A program made the position numbers and the translations under genes. From Coprococcus sp. (GTDB lineage Bacteria > Bacillota > Clostridia > Lachnospirales > Lachnospiraceae), in the NCBI GenBank assembly GCA_016297325.1, contig JAEDGW010000054.1, positions 1 through 17,689 of the forward strand: 17,689 nucleotides of DNA, given 5' to 3'. Numbering within the stretch: the stretch's first letter is position 1; the number at the start of each line of letters is the position of its first letter. The notes under the pieces are model-generated. The model saw only the letters and a program-made list of their open reading frames with translations. It made no database searches and was not told where the DNA came from. Below are positions 1 to 7,882 of this stretch, in pieces.

Positions 1-755
1 CCGAGCTTGTTCAGCTCACGGATGATATCTGAAGTCTTCATCTTCTTGCCGTTGAGTGCTACAGGGTAGCCCTTCTCAAAATCTATATCGATGTACTCAG
101 GCTCATCTGGTGCCTTCTCAGGTGTAACAGAGAGAACCAGAAGGTCATCATAGTTTGGCTCATTTGCAGGATTCTCAAGCTCAAGACCTTCATGGCTGAT
201 ATGCCAGATGTTACGGTCACGGCTGTAAGAATGCTTTGCGTCAAATGGAAGATCGATGCCGTGTGCCTTACAGAAAGCAATCTCATCCTCACGTGACTGC
301 ATTGTCCACTCAGGCTGTCTCCATGTAGCGATAACCTTGATGTCTGGTGCAAGAGCCTTGATAGAAAGCTCAAAACGAAGCTGGTCGTTACCCTTACCTG
401 TAGCTCCGTGGCAGATGGCAACAGCGCCTTCCTTACGTGCAACCTCAACGAGCTTCTTGGCAATGATAGGTCTTGCAAATGAAGTACCGAGAAGATACTT
501 GTTCTCGTATACAGCGTCAGCCTGAACTGTTGGCATGATGTACTCATCGCAGAGCTCATCTACAACATCGATGATGTAAAGCTTCTCAGCTCCTGAATAC
601 TTTGCTCTCTCGTCAAGTCCCTCAAGCTCGCTCTCCTGACCTACATCTATACATGCACAGATAACATCGTATCCGTATGTCTCCTTTAACCATGGGATGA
701 TGGCAGTGGTATCAAGACCGCCTGAATAAGCCAGTACAACTTTTTCTTTAGCCAT
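1..755 (-). CDS. argG: Argininosuccinate synthase, C-terminal part outside the window
   Basis: The enzyme joins citrulline and aspartate, using ATP, to make argininosuccinate, the penultimate step of arginine synthesis in the cytoplasm. The reading frame begins MAKEKVVLAYSGGLDT, which contains the family's N-type ATP pyrophosphatase P-loop (AYSGGLDT, residues 9-16). Later it has the family motifs ICHGATGKGNDQ and RNIWHISHEG. About 251 of roughly 400 residues are present, and the frame runs off the left edge with no stop. The ATG at 755-753 is preceded by GGAGG with good spacing, which fixes the start. The gene is divergent from argC across a shared regulatory region and probably shares ArgR control with it. 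An argH gene often follows argG but would lie outside the window. Family assignment is near certain. Confidence 0.96.
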   Translation of the reverse strand, partial: MAKEKVVLAYSGGLDTTAIIPWLKETYGYDVICACIDVGQESELEGLDERAKYSGAEKLYIIDVVDELCDEYIMPTVQADAVYENKYLLGTSFARPIIAKKLVEVARKEGAVAICHGATGKGNDQLRFELSIKALAPDIKVIATWRQPEWTMQSREDEIAFCKAHGIDLPFDAKHSYSRDRNIWHISHEGLELENPANEPNYDDLLVLSVTPEKAPDEPEYIDIDFEKGYPVALNGKKMKTSDIIRELNKL

Positions 756-826
756 TTTAATAAATCCTCCTATAAATATAGTGTTTTGAAAAATTACATT
801 ATATATACTATTTTTCACCTACATGA

Positions 827-855
827 ACTATACAACGCAAATGTATATTATGCAA
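827..855 (-). promoter_or_regulatory. Predicted argG promoter
   Basis: On the minus strand there is TTGCAT (855-850), a 17-bp spacer, and TATAGT (832-827). Transcription would begin near 820, giving a leader of about 65 nt before the argG ATG. The -35 lies inside the ArgR-like box at 842-855. An inverted repeat near the start of the leader (TGAAAAAT at 787-794 with ATTTTTCA at 810-817) could form a weak hairpin. The layout mirrors the argC promoter, which raises confidence. Confidence 0.6.
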
Positions 856-989
856 GCGATTTTTCAAAATATTCATCTGTTCACCGTATAATATGCATGG
901 AAAATATGCATAAATACAGAGCAAAATAGTGCTAAAAATGCTGATAAACCGTATATTTTTGACAAATATGCAAATATTCAAAAAAACCA

Positions 990-1018
990 TTGCATAATAT
1001 ACAATGAAAATGTATAAT
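990..1018 (+). promoter_or_regulatory. Predicted argC promoter
   Basis: On the plus strand there is TTGCAT (990-995), a 17-bp spacer, and a consensus TATAAT (1013-1018). Transcription would begin near 1025, leaving a leader of about 280 nt before argC. The -35 is the first six bases of an ArgR-like box (990-1003), and a second box-like sequence covers the -10. Repressor binding would therefore be expected to block the promoter. Confidence 0.65.
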
Positions 1019-1050
1019 TATAAAAGATTTTGCATGAAGAGTAATATATT

Positions 1051-1189
1051 GTTTGATTGGGTAAGAGGGATATCCTGAGATTAACCAGTTAGACATAGAT
1101 TATTATGTATAAAATCTATTATTACCTATATTACACATGCTGATTATATGCATGTTGACGAGGCAGACTAAGTGGGTATACAATCAAAC
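1051..1189 (+). promoter_or_regulatory. Structured 5' leader of argC, unassigned RNA
   Basis: GTTTGATTG at 1051-1059 can pair perfectly with CAATCAAAC at 1181-1189, closing a domain of about 139 nt. Inside are hairpins ATAGAT/ATCTAT (1095-1100 with 1114-1119) and ACATGC/GCATGT (1135-1140 with 1150-1155), plus a small AGG/CCT hairpin near 1066-1076. A palindrome, TGCCATATGGCA, follows at 1196-1207. I do not recognise a known riboswitch, and the T-box signature (GGNACCGCG) is absent. There is no clear U-tract, so control at translation or by processing would be more likely than attenuation. With 756-820 and 1190-1304, it accounts for the gene-free argG-argC space. No covariation data are available, so the RNA call is tentative. 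Confidence 0.35.
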
Positions 1190-1304
1190 CGGGTATGCCA
1201 TATGGCAAATGTGTAAGAATAGAATTACATATTAGTATGGAATACAAAGTGCAACTTGGCAGAAAAAAGAATATCTAAAAATTTACATATATATGGAGGC
1301 AGTT

Positions 1305-2345
1305 ATGATTAAGGTAGGAATTATCGGATCAACAGGATATGCAGGACAGGAGATAGTAAGGATTCTTCTTGGACATAAGGAAGCGGAGATCGTATGGTAT
1401 GGATCAAGAAGCTTTATAGATCAGAAGTATTATCAGGTATACGGCAACATGTTCCAGATCGTGGATGCAAAGTGCATGGATGACAACATGGAGGAGCTTG
1501 CTTCAAAGGTTGATGTCATATTCACCGCCACACCGCAGGGACTGTGCGGATCACTTGTAAATGAGGAGATACTGTCCAAGGTCAAGATCATAGACCTGAG
1601 TGCAGATTTCAGAATAAAGGATGTCGCTACTTATGAGAAGTGGTACAAGATAGAGCACAAGAGCCCACAGTTTATTGACGAGGCTGTGTATGGTCTCTGT
1701 GAGATCAACAGGGAGGATATAAAGACGTGCAGACTTCTTGCCAATCCGGGATGCTACACAACGTGTTCTATCCTTTCACTCTATCCACTTGTTAAGGAAG
1801 GTCTGGTTGACGCCAACTCAATCATCGTTGACGCAAAGTCTGGAACATCAGGTGCGGGAAGAGGGGCGAAGATCGCAAATCTCTACTGTGAGGTCAATGA
1901 GAGCATTAAGGCTTATGGAGTTACGACACACAGACATACTCCTGAGATAGAGGAGCAGCTTGGATATGCAAATGGCAGTCCGATAGTCATCAACTTCACT
2001 CCACATCTTGTTCCTATGAACAGAGGAATACTTGTGACAGCGTACGCCAACCTCAAGGAGAAGGTTGATTACGATACAGTTAGAGCTGCATACGATAAGT
2101 ATTATGCAAATGAGAGATTTATCAGAGTTCTCGACAAGGATGTATGTCCTGAGACAAGATGGGTCGAGGGCAGCAACTATGTGGATGTCAACTTCAAGAT
2201 AGATGAGAGAACAAACAGAGTCATCGCCATGGGCGCACTGGACAATCTGGTAAAGGGTGCTGCTGGTCAGGCTGTACAGAACATGAACATCATGTTTGGA
2301 TTTGACGAGGCTGAGGGCCTTCGCATGGCTCCTGTTTTCCCATAA
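1305..2345 (+). CDS. argC: N-acetyl-gamma-glutamyl-phosphate reductase
   Basis: The enzyme reduces N-acetylglutamyl phosphate to N-acetylglutamate semialdehyde with NADPH, the third step of arginine synthesis. The N-terminal Rossmann motif is GIIGSTGYAGQE (about residues 5-16), and the catalytic cysteine is C150 in LANPGCYTT. The substrate-binding part THRHTPEIEEQLG and the C-terminal DNLVKGAAGQAVQN are typical of the family. Length is 346 aa, normal for the short bacterial type. An ATG also occurs at 1293, but the GGAGG at 1295-1299 lies inside that extension and is ideally placed (5 nt) for the ATG at 1305, so 1305 is chosen. It is the first gene of argC-argJ-argB, followed by a 90-nt gap, and is expected to be ArgR-repressed. 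Confidence 0.96.
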   Translation: MIKVGIIGSTGYAGQEIVRILLGHKEAEIVWYGSRSFIDQKYYQVYGNMFQIVDAKCMDDNMEELASKVDVIFTATPQGLCGSLVNEEILSKVKIIDLSADFRIKDVATYEKWYKIEHKSPQFIDEAVYGLCEINREDIKTCRLLANPGCYTTCSILSLYPLVKEGLVDANSIIVDAKSGTSGAGRGAKIANLYCEVNESIKAYGVTTHRHTPEIEEQLGYANGSPIVINFTPHLVPMNRGILVTAYANLKEKVDYDTVRAAYDKYYANERFIRVLDKDVCPETRWVEGSNYVDVNFKIDERTNRVIAMGALDNLVKGAAGQAVQNMNIMFGFDEAEGLRMAPVFP

Positions 2346-2435
2346 AGCAGATAGTAGTAGATAGATATGTATGCAGGCGTATGAGATATATTGTCTGCAG
2401 TATTTGAAAAAATATTCTGGGAATAAGGTGGTAGT

Positions 2436-3662
2436 ATGAAGATAATTCCTGGAGGCGTGACAGCACCTATGGGCTTTCGGGCGGCGGGACTTCACGTTGG
2501 AATAAGAAGAAATAAACTGAAAAAGGATATGGCGCTTCTGGTGAGCGATGTTCCTGCTCATGTGGCGGGAGCATTTACACAGAACATGGTTCAGGCGGCT
2601 CCGGTCATATATGACAGACGGCTTTGCCAGAACGTGGGAATGTGTCAGGCGCTGGTGGTAAACAGCGGTGTGGCAAATACCTGCACCGGAGAGCAGGGAA
2701 TCCATGATGCGGAGGCCATGGCGGCACATGTAGGTAAGAGCCTCGGCATAGATTCGGCCATGGTTGCGGTGGCTTCCACAGGAGTCATAGGAATGAGGCT
2801 TCCGATGGATGTCATACAGAGCGGTATAGATATGCTGGTGCCTGAGCTGTCATATTCCATAGATGCTGGAGTGGATGCCGCAGAGGCGATCAAGACGACT
2901 GATATCTACAAGAAAGAGATAGCAGTTACGCTTGAGATCAATGGGCAGCAGGTCACCATCGGAGGCATGTGTAAGGGATCAGGAATGATCAATCCTAACC
3001 TCGGAACTGTACTCAGCTTCATCACGACAGACCTGAATATAAGTTCAGAGCTGCTAAGCAAGGTGCTGAAGGCCGATGTGGTGGATACATACAATATGGT
3101 GTCAGTGGACGGAGATATGTCCACCAACGACACTGTCATGATATTTGCAAATGGCATGGCGGGCAATGATGAATTACTTGAGACCGATGACGACTTTCCT
3201 GCTTTTGTCGAGGCTATAAGATATATCAACCGGGCATTTGTCAGAGCGATAGCATCGGACGGCGAGGGTGCTACCAAGATGTTTCAGGTGGATGTGTCGG
3301 GCATGCCGGATAAGGACACGGCAAGACATCTGGCAAAGGCGATAGTAGCATCCAATCTTGTAAAGTGCGCCATGTACGGAGCTGATGCCAACTGGGGCAG
3401 AATAGTATGCGCCATGGGACAGAGCGGCGTGAAGTTTGATCCGTACAGGGTGGATATAGAGATAGCCAGTGTGGCAGGACATCTTGAGATCGTAAAGCAT
3501 GGAGTGACTACTGATTACGATGAGAAAGAAGCAAGCCACATACTCTCAGAGAAGCAGATAAAGCTCAAGGCACATATGAATATGGGGGATGAGACGGCCA
3601 CAGCGTGGGGCTGCGATCTCACATATGATTACATCAAAATAAATGCGGACTATAGAAAGTAA
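2436..3662 (+). CDS. argJ: Ornithine acetyltransferase / glutamate N-acetyltransferase
   Basis: ArgJ transfers the acetyl group from N-acetylornithine to glutamate, recycling acetate. Bifunctional members also make N-acetylglutamate from acetyl-CoA. The 408-aa protein has the family start GGVTAPMGFRAAGLHVG, the oxyanion-hole region VASTGVIG and the self-cleavage segment KGSGMINPN followed by LGTVLSF. T191 should be the new N-terminal nucleophile after cleavage of the G190-T191 bond. The usual sequence there is ATM or GTM, so GTV is a mild variant with the threonine kept. The C-terminus (DYIKINADYRK) is complete. Its presence implies the cyclic pathway, in which ArgB rather than an ArgA synthase is the control point. 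No argD follows in this cluster. Confidence 0.96.
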   Translation: MKIIPGGVTAPMGFRAAGLHVGIRRNKLKKDMALLVSDVPAHVAGAFTQNMVQAAPVIYDRRLCQNVGMCQALVVNSGVANTCTGEQGIHDAEAMAAHVGKSLGIDSAMVAVASTGVIGMRLPMDVIQSGIDMLVPELSYSIDAGVDAAEAIKTTDIYKKEIAVTLEINGQQVTIGGMCKGSGMINPNLGTVLSFITTDLNISSELLSKVLKADVVDTYNMVSVDGDMSTNDTVMIFANGMAGNDELLETDDDFPAFVEAIRYINRAFVRAIASDGEGATKMFQVDVSGMPDKDTARHLAKAIVASNLVKCAMYGADANWGRIVCAMGQSGVKFDPYRVDIEIASVAGHLEIVKHGVTTDYDEKEASHILSEKQIKLKAHMNMGDETATAWGCDLTYDYIKINADYRK

Positions 3663-3731
3663 AATCCAGTGAGATAAACCTAAGATAGATAAAACGAAGA
3701 TATAAAAAATAGAAGAAAGAAGGACAGAAAA

Positions 3732-4622
3732 ATGGTTATAGGTGATTACACAGTAGATCAGGTAATTGAGAAGGCACAGACACTGATAGAGGCTATGCCA
3801 TATATCAAGAAATTCCAGGGCAAGACAGTGGTTGTAAAGTACGGCGGAAGCGCTATGCTTGACGAGAATCTCAAGTACAACGTTATCAAGGACGTTGCCA
3901 TGCTGAAGCTTGTCGGCATGAAGCCTGTCATCGTACACGGCGGTGGCAAGGAGATCAGCAAATGGGTCGAGAAGGTCGGCAAGGAGGCTGAATTTATCAA
4001 CGGTCTCCGTGTTACAGATGCAGAGACGATGGAGATCGCAGAGATGGTTCTCGGTAAGGTCAACAAGAGCCTTGTAAGTCTCATGCAGAAGATCGGACTT
4101 AAAGCTGTTGGGATCAGCGGCAAGGACGGTGGTATGTTCACAGTCAAGAAGAAGTTCCCTGGCGGCAAGGATATAGGTTATGTGGGAGAGATAACAAAGG
4201 TTGACACATCCATCCTCACATCACTTATCGAGGATGATTTCATCCCTGTTATAGCACCTATAGGTGTGGATGAGAATTACGAGGATTACAACATCAATGC
4301 GGATGACGCTGCATGTGCAGTTGCGACAGCTCTTGAGGCTGAGAAGCTTGTATTCCTCACAGATATCGAGGGAGTATTCATTGATCCAACAGACAAGTCA
4401 ACACTTATCTCAGAGATGGATATACATGAGGCAAAGGACATCATAGAGAAGGGCGTTGTCGGTGGCGGTATGCTTCCAAAGCTTAACAACTGTATCGCAG
4501 CCATGGAGAACGGAGTTTCAAGAGTACATATACTTGACGGACGTCTTCAGCACTGTCTGCTTCTTGAGTTCTTCACTCAGAAGGGTATCGGAACTGCTAT
4601 CCTCAAGGAGCCATTGTTTTAG
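3732..4622 (+). CDS. argB: N-acetylglutamate kinase, probably arginine-inhibited type
   Basis: The kinase phosphorylates N-acetylglutamate with ATP, the committed step in the cyclic pathway. The 296-aa protein of the amino-acid-kinase fold has the ATP-binding VVVKYGGSAM (K36), the glycine-rich VIVHGGGKEI, the GISGKDGG segment and FLTDIEGV near the C-terminal half. It has about 30 residues before KYGG, including AMPYIKKFQGK. This corresponds to the mobile N-terminal helix of hexameric, arginine-feedback-inhibited enzymes such as the Pseudomonas and Thermotoga ones; short E. coli-type kinases lack it. Feedback inhibition is thus inferred, not seen. It is the last gene of the arg operon, 69 nt after argJ, and is followed by a long stem-loop. 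Confidence 0.95.
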   Translation: MVIGDYTVDQVIEKAQTLIEAMPYIKKFQGKTVVVKYGGSAMLDENLKYNVIKDVAMLKLVGMKPVIVHGGGKEISKWVEKVGKEAEFINGLRVTDAETMEIAEMVLGKVNKSLVSLMQKIGLKAVGISGKDGGMFTVKKKFPGGKDIGYVGEITKVDTSILTSLIEDDFIPVIAPIGVDENYEDYNINADDAACAVATALEAEKLVFLTDIEGVFIDPTDKSTLISEMDIHEAKDIIEKGVVGGGMLPKLNNCIAAMENGVSRVHILDGRLQHCLLLEFFTQKGIGTAILKEPLF

Positions 4623-4696
4623 AAATTGTTACATTTGGAATGTATAGAACAGGACTTAATATAGTATAGCGCATGTGAATAGCGTGCACTTAAAAT

Positions 4697-4787
4697 AAAC
4701 AGTATATGATCATCTGTAATAAATCATATTGAATGTGCCTGAAAATGGTGCAGAATAAATGATTTGACAGATGGTCATGTACTGTTT
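4697..4787 (+). terminator. Long stem-loop with T-run after argB, probable operon terminator
   Basis: The arms at 4697-4717 and 4767-4787 form a 21-bp stem whose only two non-Watson-Crick pairs are G-U. A second 7-bp stem (4721-4727 with 4759-4765) stacks inside, leaving a loop of about 31 nt. A run of six T ends the right arm (4785-4790). Its place 75 nt after argB and the T-run favour intrinsic termination. The long loop is unusual for a terminator, so an RNA element or a small palindromic repeat is possible. Confidence 0.55.
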
Positions 4788-4990
4788 TTTGTTATATATA
4801 AGACGTAAATAGATGCAAAATTGTTACATTTGTATGTATTGTAAAAAGTATCAATGAATGGTGGTTAAAAAGGCTTATTTGTGAAAAAAGTAACAAAAAT
4901 GAAATATAATAGAAATATATTGTTGTAAATTAGATGGGGTTTAGATACAATGAATCTGTGTAATTCTGTGCAGACACAGGAGGTGTCGGC
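4788..4990 (+). promoter_or_regulatory. AT-rich upstream region of the comEA operon
   Basis: With the preceding stem-loop, this forms the 368-base gene-free space between argB and comEA. A consensus TATAAT lies at 4905-4910, but no good -35 stands 16 to 18 bp before it (the nearest is a weak GTGAAA at 4881-4886). The only other clear signal is the comEA ribosome site, AGGAGG near 4979-4984. I see no conserved RNA motif or coding potential here. Confidence 0.35.
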
Positions 4991-5683
4991 ATGGCAAATA
5001 AAATAATTAGACAGATTGCGTGTATATGCGTGTGTATTTTCGGAATGATGTGTACCGGCTGTGGTTCTGAAAAGGTGGTTGTGAGTAATGTGCAGGAGTC
5101 AGATGACACTGACAATAAATCAGATGCCAGTTCAGATGATACTGAAAGTTCTGCCACAACAGGAAAAGACACAGGGATGGGGGAGAATGCTGACAGCAGT
5201 GAAAAAGCACTGGGTGAAACAGATTCTGTCAGAGAAGACGACAGCCTGGCGGTGTACGTATGTGGTGCAGTGAAGAGATCAGGAGTATATGAACTGCCGT
5301 CTGGTGCGAGGGTCAATGATGCTCTCGAATCTGCCGGAGGATTTGCGGATGATGCAGATACGGATGCGGTGAATCTTGCTGACAGGCTGCAGGACGGACA
5401 GCGTATATATTTCCCGCGAGAGGGCGAGGCTGCTGAGTATTATGGAGATCAGTCCTCTTCGGATCCTGGTTCGGCTGATATTGGAAGTGGTCTTGTCAAC
5501 ATAAACACTGCGGATGCTGAAAAGCTCACCGAGCTTCCGGGCATAGGACAGACGAGAGCCCAGCGTATAGTTGATTACAGAGAGGCGCATGGCAGATTTG
5601 GAAGCAAGGAAGATCTGAAGAATGTCAGTGGTATAGGAGACAGCATATATGACAGTCTGGAGGAATATATAACAGTAGAGTAG
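4991..5683 (+). CDS. comEA: ComEA-like DNA-binding protein with SLBB and helix-hairpin-helix domains
   Basis: ComEA binds incoming double-stranded DNA outside the membrane and hands it to the ComEC channel. The 230-aa protein has a short hydrophobic N-terminal segment ending MMCTGC, suggesting a lipoprotein anchored at C24, though cysteine at -3 is not the usual residue. An acidic, serine-rich linker follows (about 30-84). Next come an SLBB domain (86-145, VYVCGAVKRSGVYELPSG) and a tandem helix-hairpin-helix domain (167-230) with turns LPGIG and VSGIG. The start is fixed by AGGAGG eight nt upstream. It opens a rightward operon, with the response regulator 25 nt downstream. comEC in the same operon supports the competence assignment over a generic HhH protein. 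Confidence 0.9.
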   Translation: MANKIIRQIACICVCIFGMMCTGCGSEKVVVSNVQESDDTDNKSDASSDDTESSATTGKDTGMGENADSSEKALGETDSVREDDSLAVYVCGAVKRSGVYELPSGARVNDALESAGGFADDADTDAVNLADRLQDGQRIYFPREGEAAEYYGDQSSSDPGSADIGSGLVNINTADAEKLTELPGIGQTRAQRIVDYREAHGRFGSKEDLKNVSGIGDSIYDSLEEYITVE

Positions 5684-5708
5684 ATGATGATCGGAGGAAG
5701 GAACAATT

Positions 5709-6395
5709 ATGAAAAAGGTTCTGGTTGTTGATGATGAAAAGTTGATTGTCAAGGGATTGAAGTTCAGCCTTGAGCAGGATGACATGGAGGTTGATACTGC
5801 ATATGACGGCGGTGAGGCTATAGAGAAGATAAAGAATAACGATTATGATATTGTGCTTCTGGATATTATGATACCGGTATATACAGGTATAGAAGTATGC
5901 CAGATGGTCAGAGAGTTTTCGAGTGTTCCGATCATTATGCTCACAGCCAAGGGCGAGGATATGGACAAGATAATGGGACTTGAATATGGCGCAGATGACT
6001 ATATAACCAAGCCATTCAATATACTTGAGGTAAAGGCCAGGATCAAGGCTATACTTCGTAGAAGCAACAGAAAGCAGGCTCCGGCAAAACCTTCAAATGT
6101 TATGGAGATAAACGGTATGAAGGTAGAACTTGACAGCAGAAGAGTGTTTGTAGGTGGCAAGGAGCTCAATCTTACAGCAAAGGAATTTGATCTGCTGGAG
6201 CTTTTGATGGCTCATCCAAATAAGGTATATTCGAGAAATGAACTCCTGAACACTATCTGGGGTGATTCATATCCTGGAGATGCCAGAACGGTGGATGTAC
6301 ATGTCAGAAGACTCAGGGAGAAGATAGAGAATAATCCAGGTGAGCCTGTATATATTCACACAAAATGGGGAGTAGGATATTACTTCAAGGGTTGA
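5709..6395 (+). CDS. OmpR/PhoB-family response regulator
   Basis: This is a transcription factor activated by phosphorylation from the kinase encoded next. The receiver domain (residues 1-118) has the acidic pair D8-D9, the phospho-acceptor D52 in LLDIMIP, the switch threonine in MLTAKG and the lysine in DDYITKPF. A winged-helix DNA-binding domain fills the C-terminal half, with LTAKEFDLLELLMAHP, TVDVHVRRLREKIE and WGVGYYF. At 228 aa it is full length. It sits 25 nt after comEA and 1 nt before the kinase gene, so translation is probably coupled. It most resembles the WalR/PhoP/MtrA group, but the exact subgroup cannot be settled by eye. Confidence 0.95.
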   Translation: MKKVLVVDDEKLIVKGLKFSLEQDDMEVDTAYDGGEAIEKIKNNDYDIVLLDIMIPVYTGIEVCQMVREFSSVPIIMLTAKGEDMDKIMGLEYGADDYITKPFNILEVKARIKAILRRSNRKQAPAKPSNVMEINGMKVELDSRRVFVGGKELNLTAKEFDLLELLMAHPNKVYSRNELLNTIWGDSYPGDARTVDVHVRRLREKIENNPGEPVYIHTKWGVGYYFKG

Positions 6396-6396
6396 T

Positions 6397-7872
6397 ATGA
6401 AAAGAACTAAGAATGAAGCTGGTGAGTCAGAAGAGCTCAGAGAACAACAGAATACAGCCGTGAAGTCAAAGAAAAAATTCAGGGTCAGCCAGAGATTTGT
6501 CGTATCTATCATGGTAGTTCTCAGCATTGCGATATTATCGTATGCGGTGCTGTGGGCGCTAGTCAGAACGGAGATAGTCAGAAACAAGCGGAATTTTGAC
6601 AAACATATATCTGAATGTGCGGATTATGTTGGCTATGTGGTCAACAGGTACAATTCAGATGGCGATGAGAATAAAGCCGTGGGCGAGATAAAGACCATGG
6701 CTTATTCGTTGTCGGGACGTATACTTGTGGTGGATACAGGATATAAAGTCTTATTTGACTCGTATAGTAAAGATGATGGCAGATATGTCATTGATGATGG
6801 GATATTTGACGTGATGAACGGCGGGAAAGACGGTCTGGTATATGATCTGGATGATGTGTATAAGAAGATAATTCCGGTGATAAATGGCGAGGGATATACG
6901 GATGCTGTTGCGGTTGTAGCTGTTCCTAAAGAGGCTATTTCAGCGAGTCAGACTCATATGATGACGAGTGCCACATACCTTTTGGCCATAGCACTTATAC
7001 TTGGACTTGTAGCTGCATTTTTCATTGCAAAGCTTTCAGTCAGAGACGTGAACAGCGTGCGTGTAAAGATTGAAGGCATGAAGGGCGGAAGCCTTGAGCA
7101 GATGAGCCAGGAAGGTATGTTCCGCGAGACAAGGGAACTCACTAAGGATATAAATGACATATTTAATAAAGCACAGCTTCTTGAGGAGTCGCGACAGGAA
7201 TTCGTGTCAAATGTGTCACATGAACTTAAAACACCTATCACATCCATGAAGGTGCTCTCTGAATCACTGCTTACACAGGACAATGTGCCGGCTGAGATGT
7301 ACAGAGAGTTCATGGAAGACATAGTCCAGGAGATAGACAGGGAGGCTGAGATCATCAGCGATCTTTTGACACTTGTCAAGACGGATAAGGGGCCTGACAG
7401 TCTTAACAGAGAGAGCGTGGACATGAATGAGTTCATGGAGCTGATATTGAAGAGACTTAAGCCTCTTGCAGAGAAGAGAAGCATAGATCTGTCATTTGAG
7501 AGTTTTAGGGATATTCATGCGAATATAGACAAAGTCAAGTTTACTCTTGCAATCTCCAATTTGATAGAGAATGGAATAAAATATAACGTAGACGGTGGAT
7601 GGATCAAGGTATCGCTGAATGCGGATCACCGAAACTTCTATATAAAAGTGGCAGATTCGGGGGTCGGCATTCCTGAGGACTGCATAAATCATATATTTGA
7701 AAGATTTTACAGGGTTGATAAGGCAAGAAGCCGTGATACCGGAGGAACAGGTCTTGGCCTTGCCATAACAAAGAATATCATCATTCTGCACAAGGGTACG
7801 ATAAATGTATACAGTGAGCCGGGAAAGGGAACAACATTCACGGTGAAGATACCTATCGATCTACAGCAGTGA
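6397..7872 (+). CDS. Membrane sensor histidine kinase
   Basis: This is the partner of the preceding response regulator. The 491-aa protein has a charged cytoplasmic N-terminus, a first membrane helix (about 34-56), an extracytoplasmic sensor region (about 57-188) and a second membrane helix (about 190-213). A HAMP linker follows, then a HisKA domain with H275 in SNVSHELKTP, then a HATPase domain with N-box NLIENGIKYN, G1 box DSGVGIP, F box ERFYRVDKARS and G2 box GGTGLGL. No PAS domain is apparent, unlike WalK. The signal is unknown. The lipoprotein encoded 10 nt downstream is a candidate extracytoplasmic partner. Confidence 0.95.
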   Translation: MKRTKNEAGESEELREQQNTAVKSKKKFRVSQRFVVSIMVVLSIAILSYAVLWALVRTEIVRNKRNFDKHISECADYVGYVVNRYNSDGDENKAVGEIKTMAYSLSGRILVVDTGYKVLFDSYSKDDGRYVIDDGIFDVMNGGKDGLVYDLDDVYKKIIPVINGEGYTDAVAVVAVPKEAISASQTHMMTSATYLLAIALILGLVAAFFIAKLSVRDVNSVRVKIEGMKGGSLEQMSQEGMFRETRELTKDINDIFNKAQLLEESRQEFVSNVSHELKTPITSMKVLSESLLTQDNVPAEMYREFMEDIVQEIDREAEIISDLLTLVKTDKGPDSLNRESVDMNEFMELILKRLKPLAEKRSIDLSFESFRDIHANIDKVKFTLAISNLIENGIKYNVDGGWIKVSLNADHRNFYIKVADSGVGIPEDCINHIFERFYRVDKARSRDTGGTGLGLAITKNIIILHKGTINVYSEPGKGTTFTVKIPIDLQQ

Positions 7873-7882
7873 AAGGGTTGCT

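Larger units (their letters stand above)
821..1024. promoter_or_regulatory. Cluster of ArgR/AhrC-like operator boxes between argG and argC
   Basis: The 14-mer TTGCATAATATACA occurs exactly at 990-1003 on the plus strand and, exactly inverted, at 842-855. Each overlaps the -35 of the promoter on its side. Weaker relatives lie at 821-834 (minus TGTATAGTTCATGT), 885-898 (CGTATAATATGCAT, 11 of 14 matches), 969-980 (TGCAAATATTCA) and 1011-1024 (TGTATAATTATAAA). Box centres are about 21 to 22 bp apart, or multiples of that. This matches paired 18-bp ARG boxes separated by 3 bp, as known for the arginine repressor. The repressor gene itself is not in the window, so the regulator is inferred from target genes and box shape. 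Confidence 0.6.

Noticed and set aside
1034..1078. Possible 14-codon leader peptide (MKSNILFDWVRGIS) in the argC leader
   Set aside because: There is no ribosome binding site and only one arginine codon, with no terminator/antiterminator pair to support attenuation.
1071..1130. CTGAGAT resembling a TPP riboswitch core
   Set aside because: The remaining conserved TPP elements (the second half with the CUGGAUAAUACCAG-like segment) are absent, and the downstream genes are arginine genes.
1293..1304. Earlier argC start at 1293
   Set aside because: That ATG overlaps the GGAGG needed for the start at 1305 and adds residues outside the family N-terminus.
1848..2729. 293-codon open frame on the minus strand across argC and argJ
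   Set aside because: It is antisense to two clearly real genes, has no family resemblance or ribosome site, and crosses the argC-argJ gap, so it is a shadow frame.
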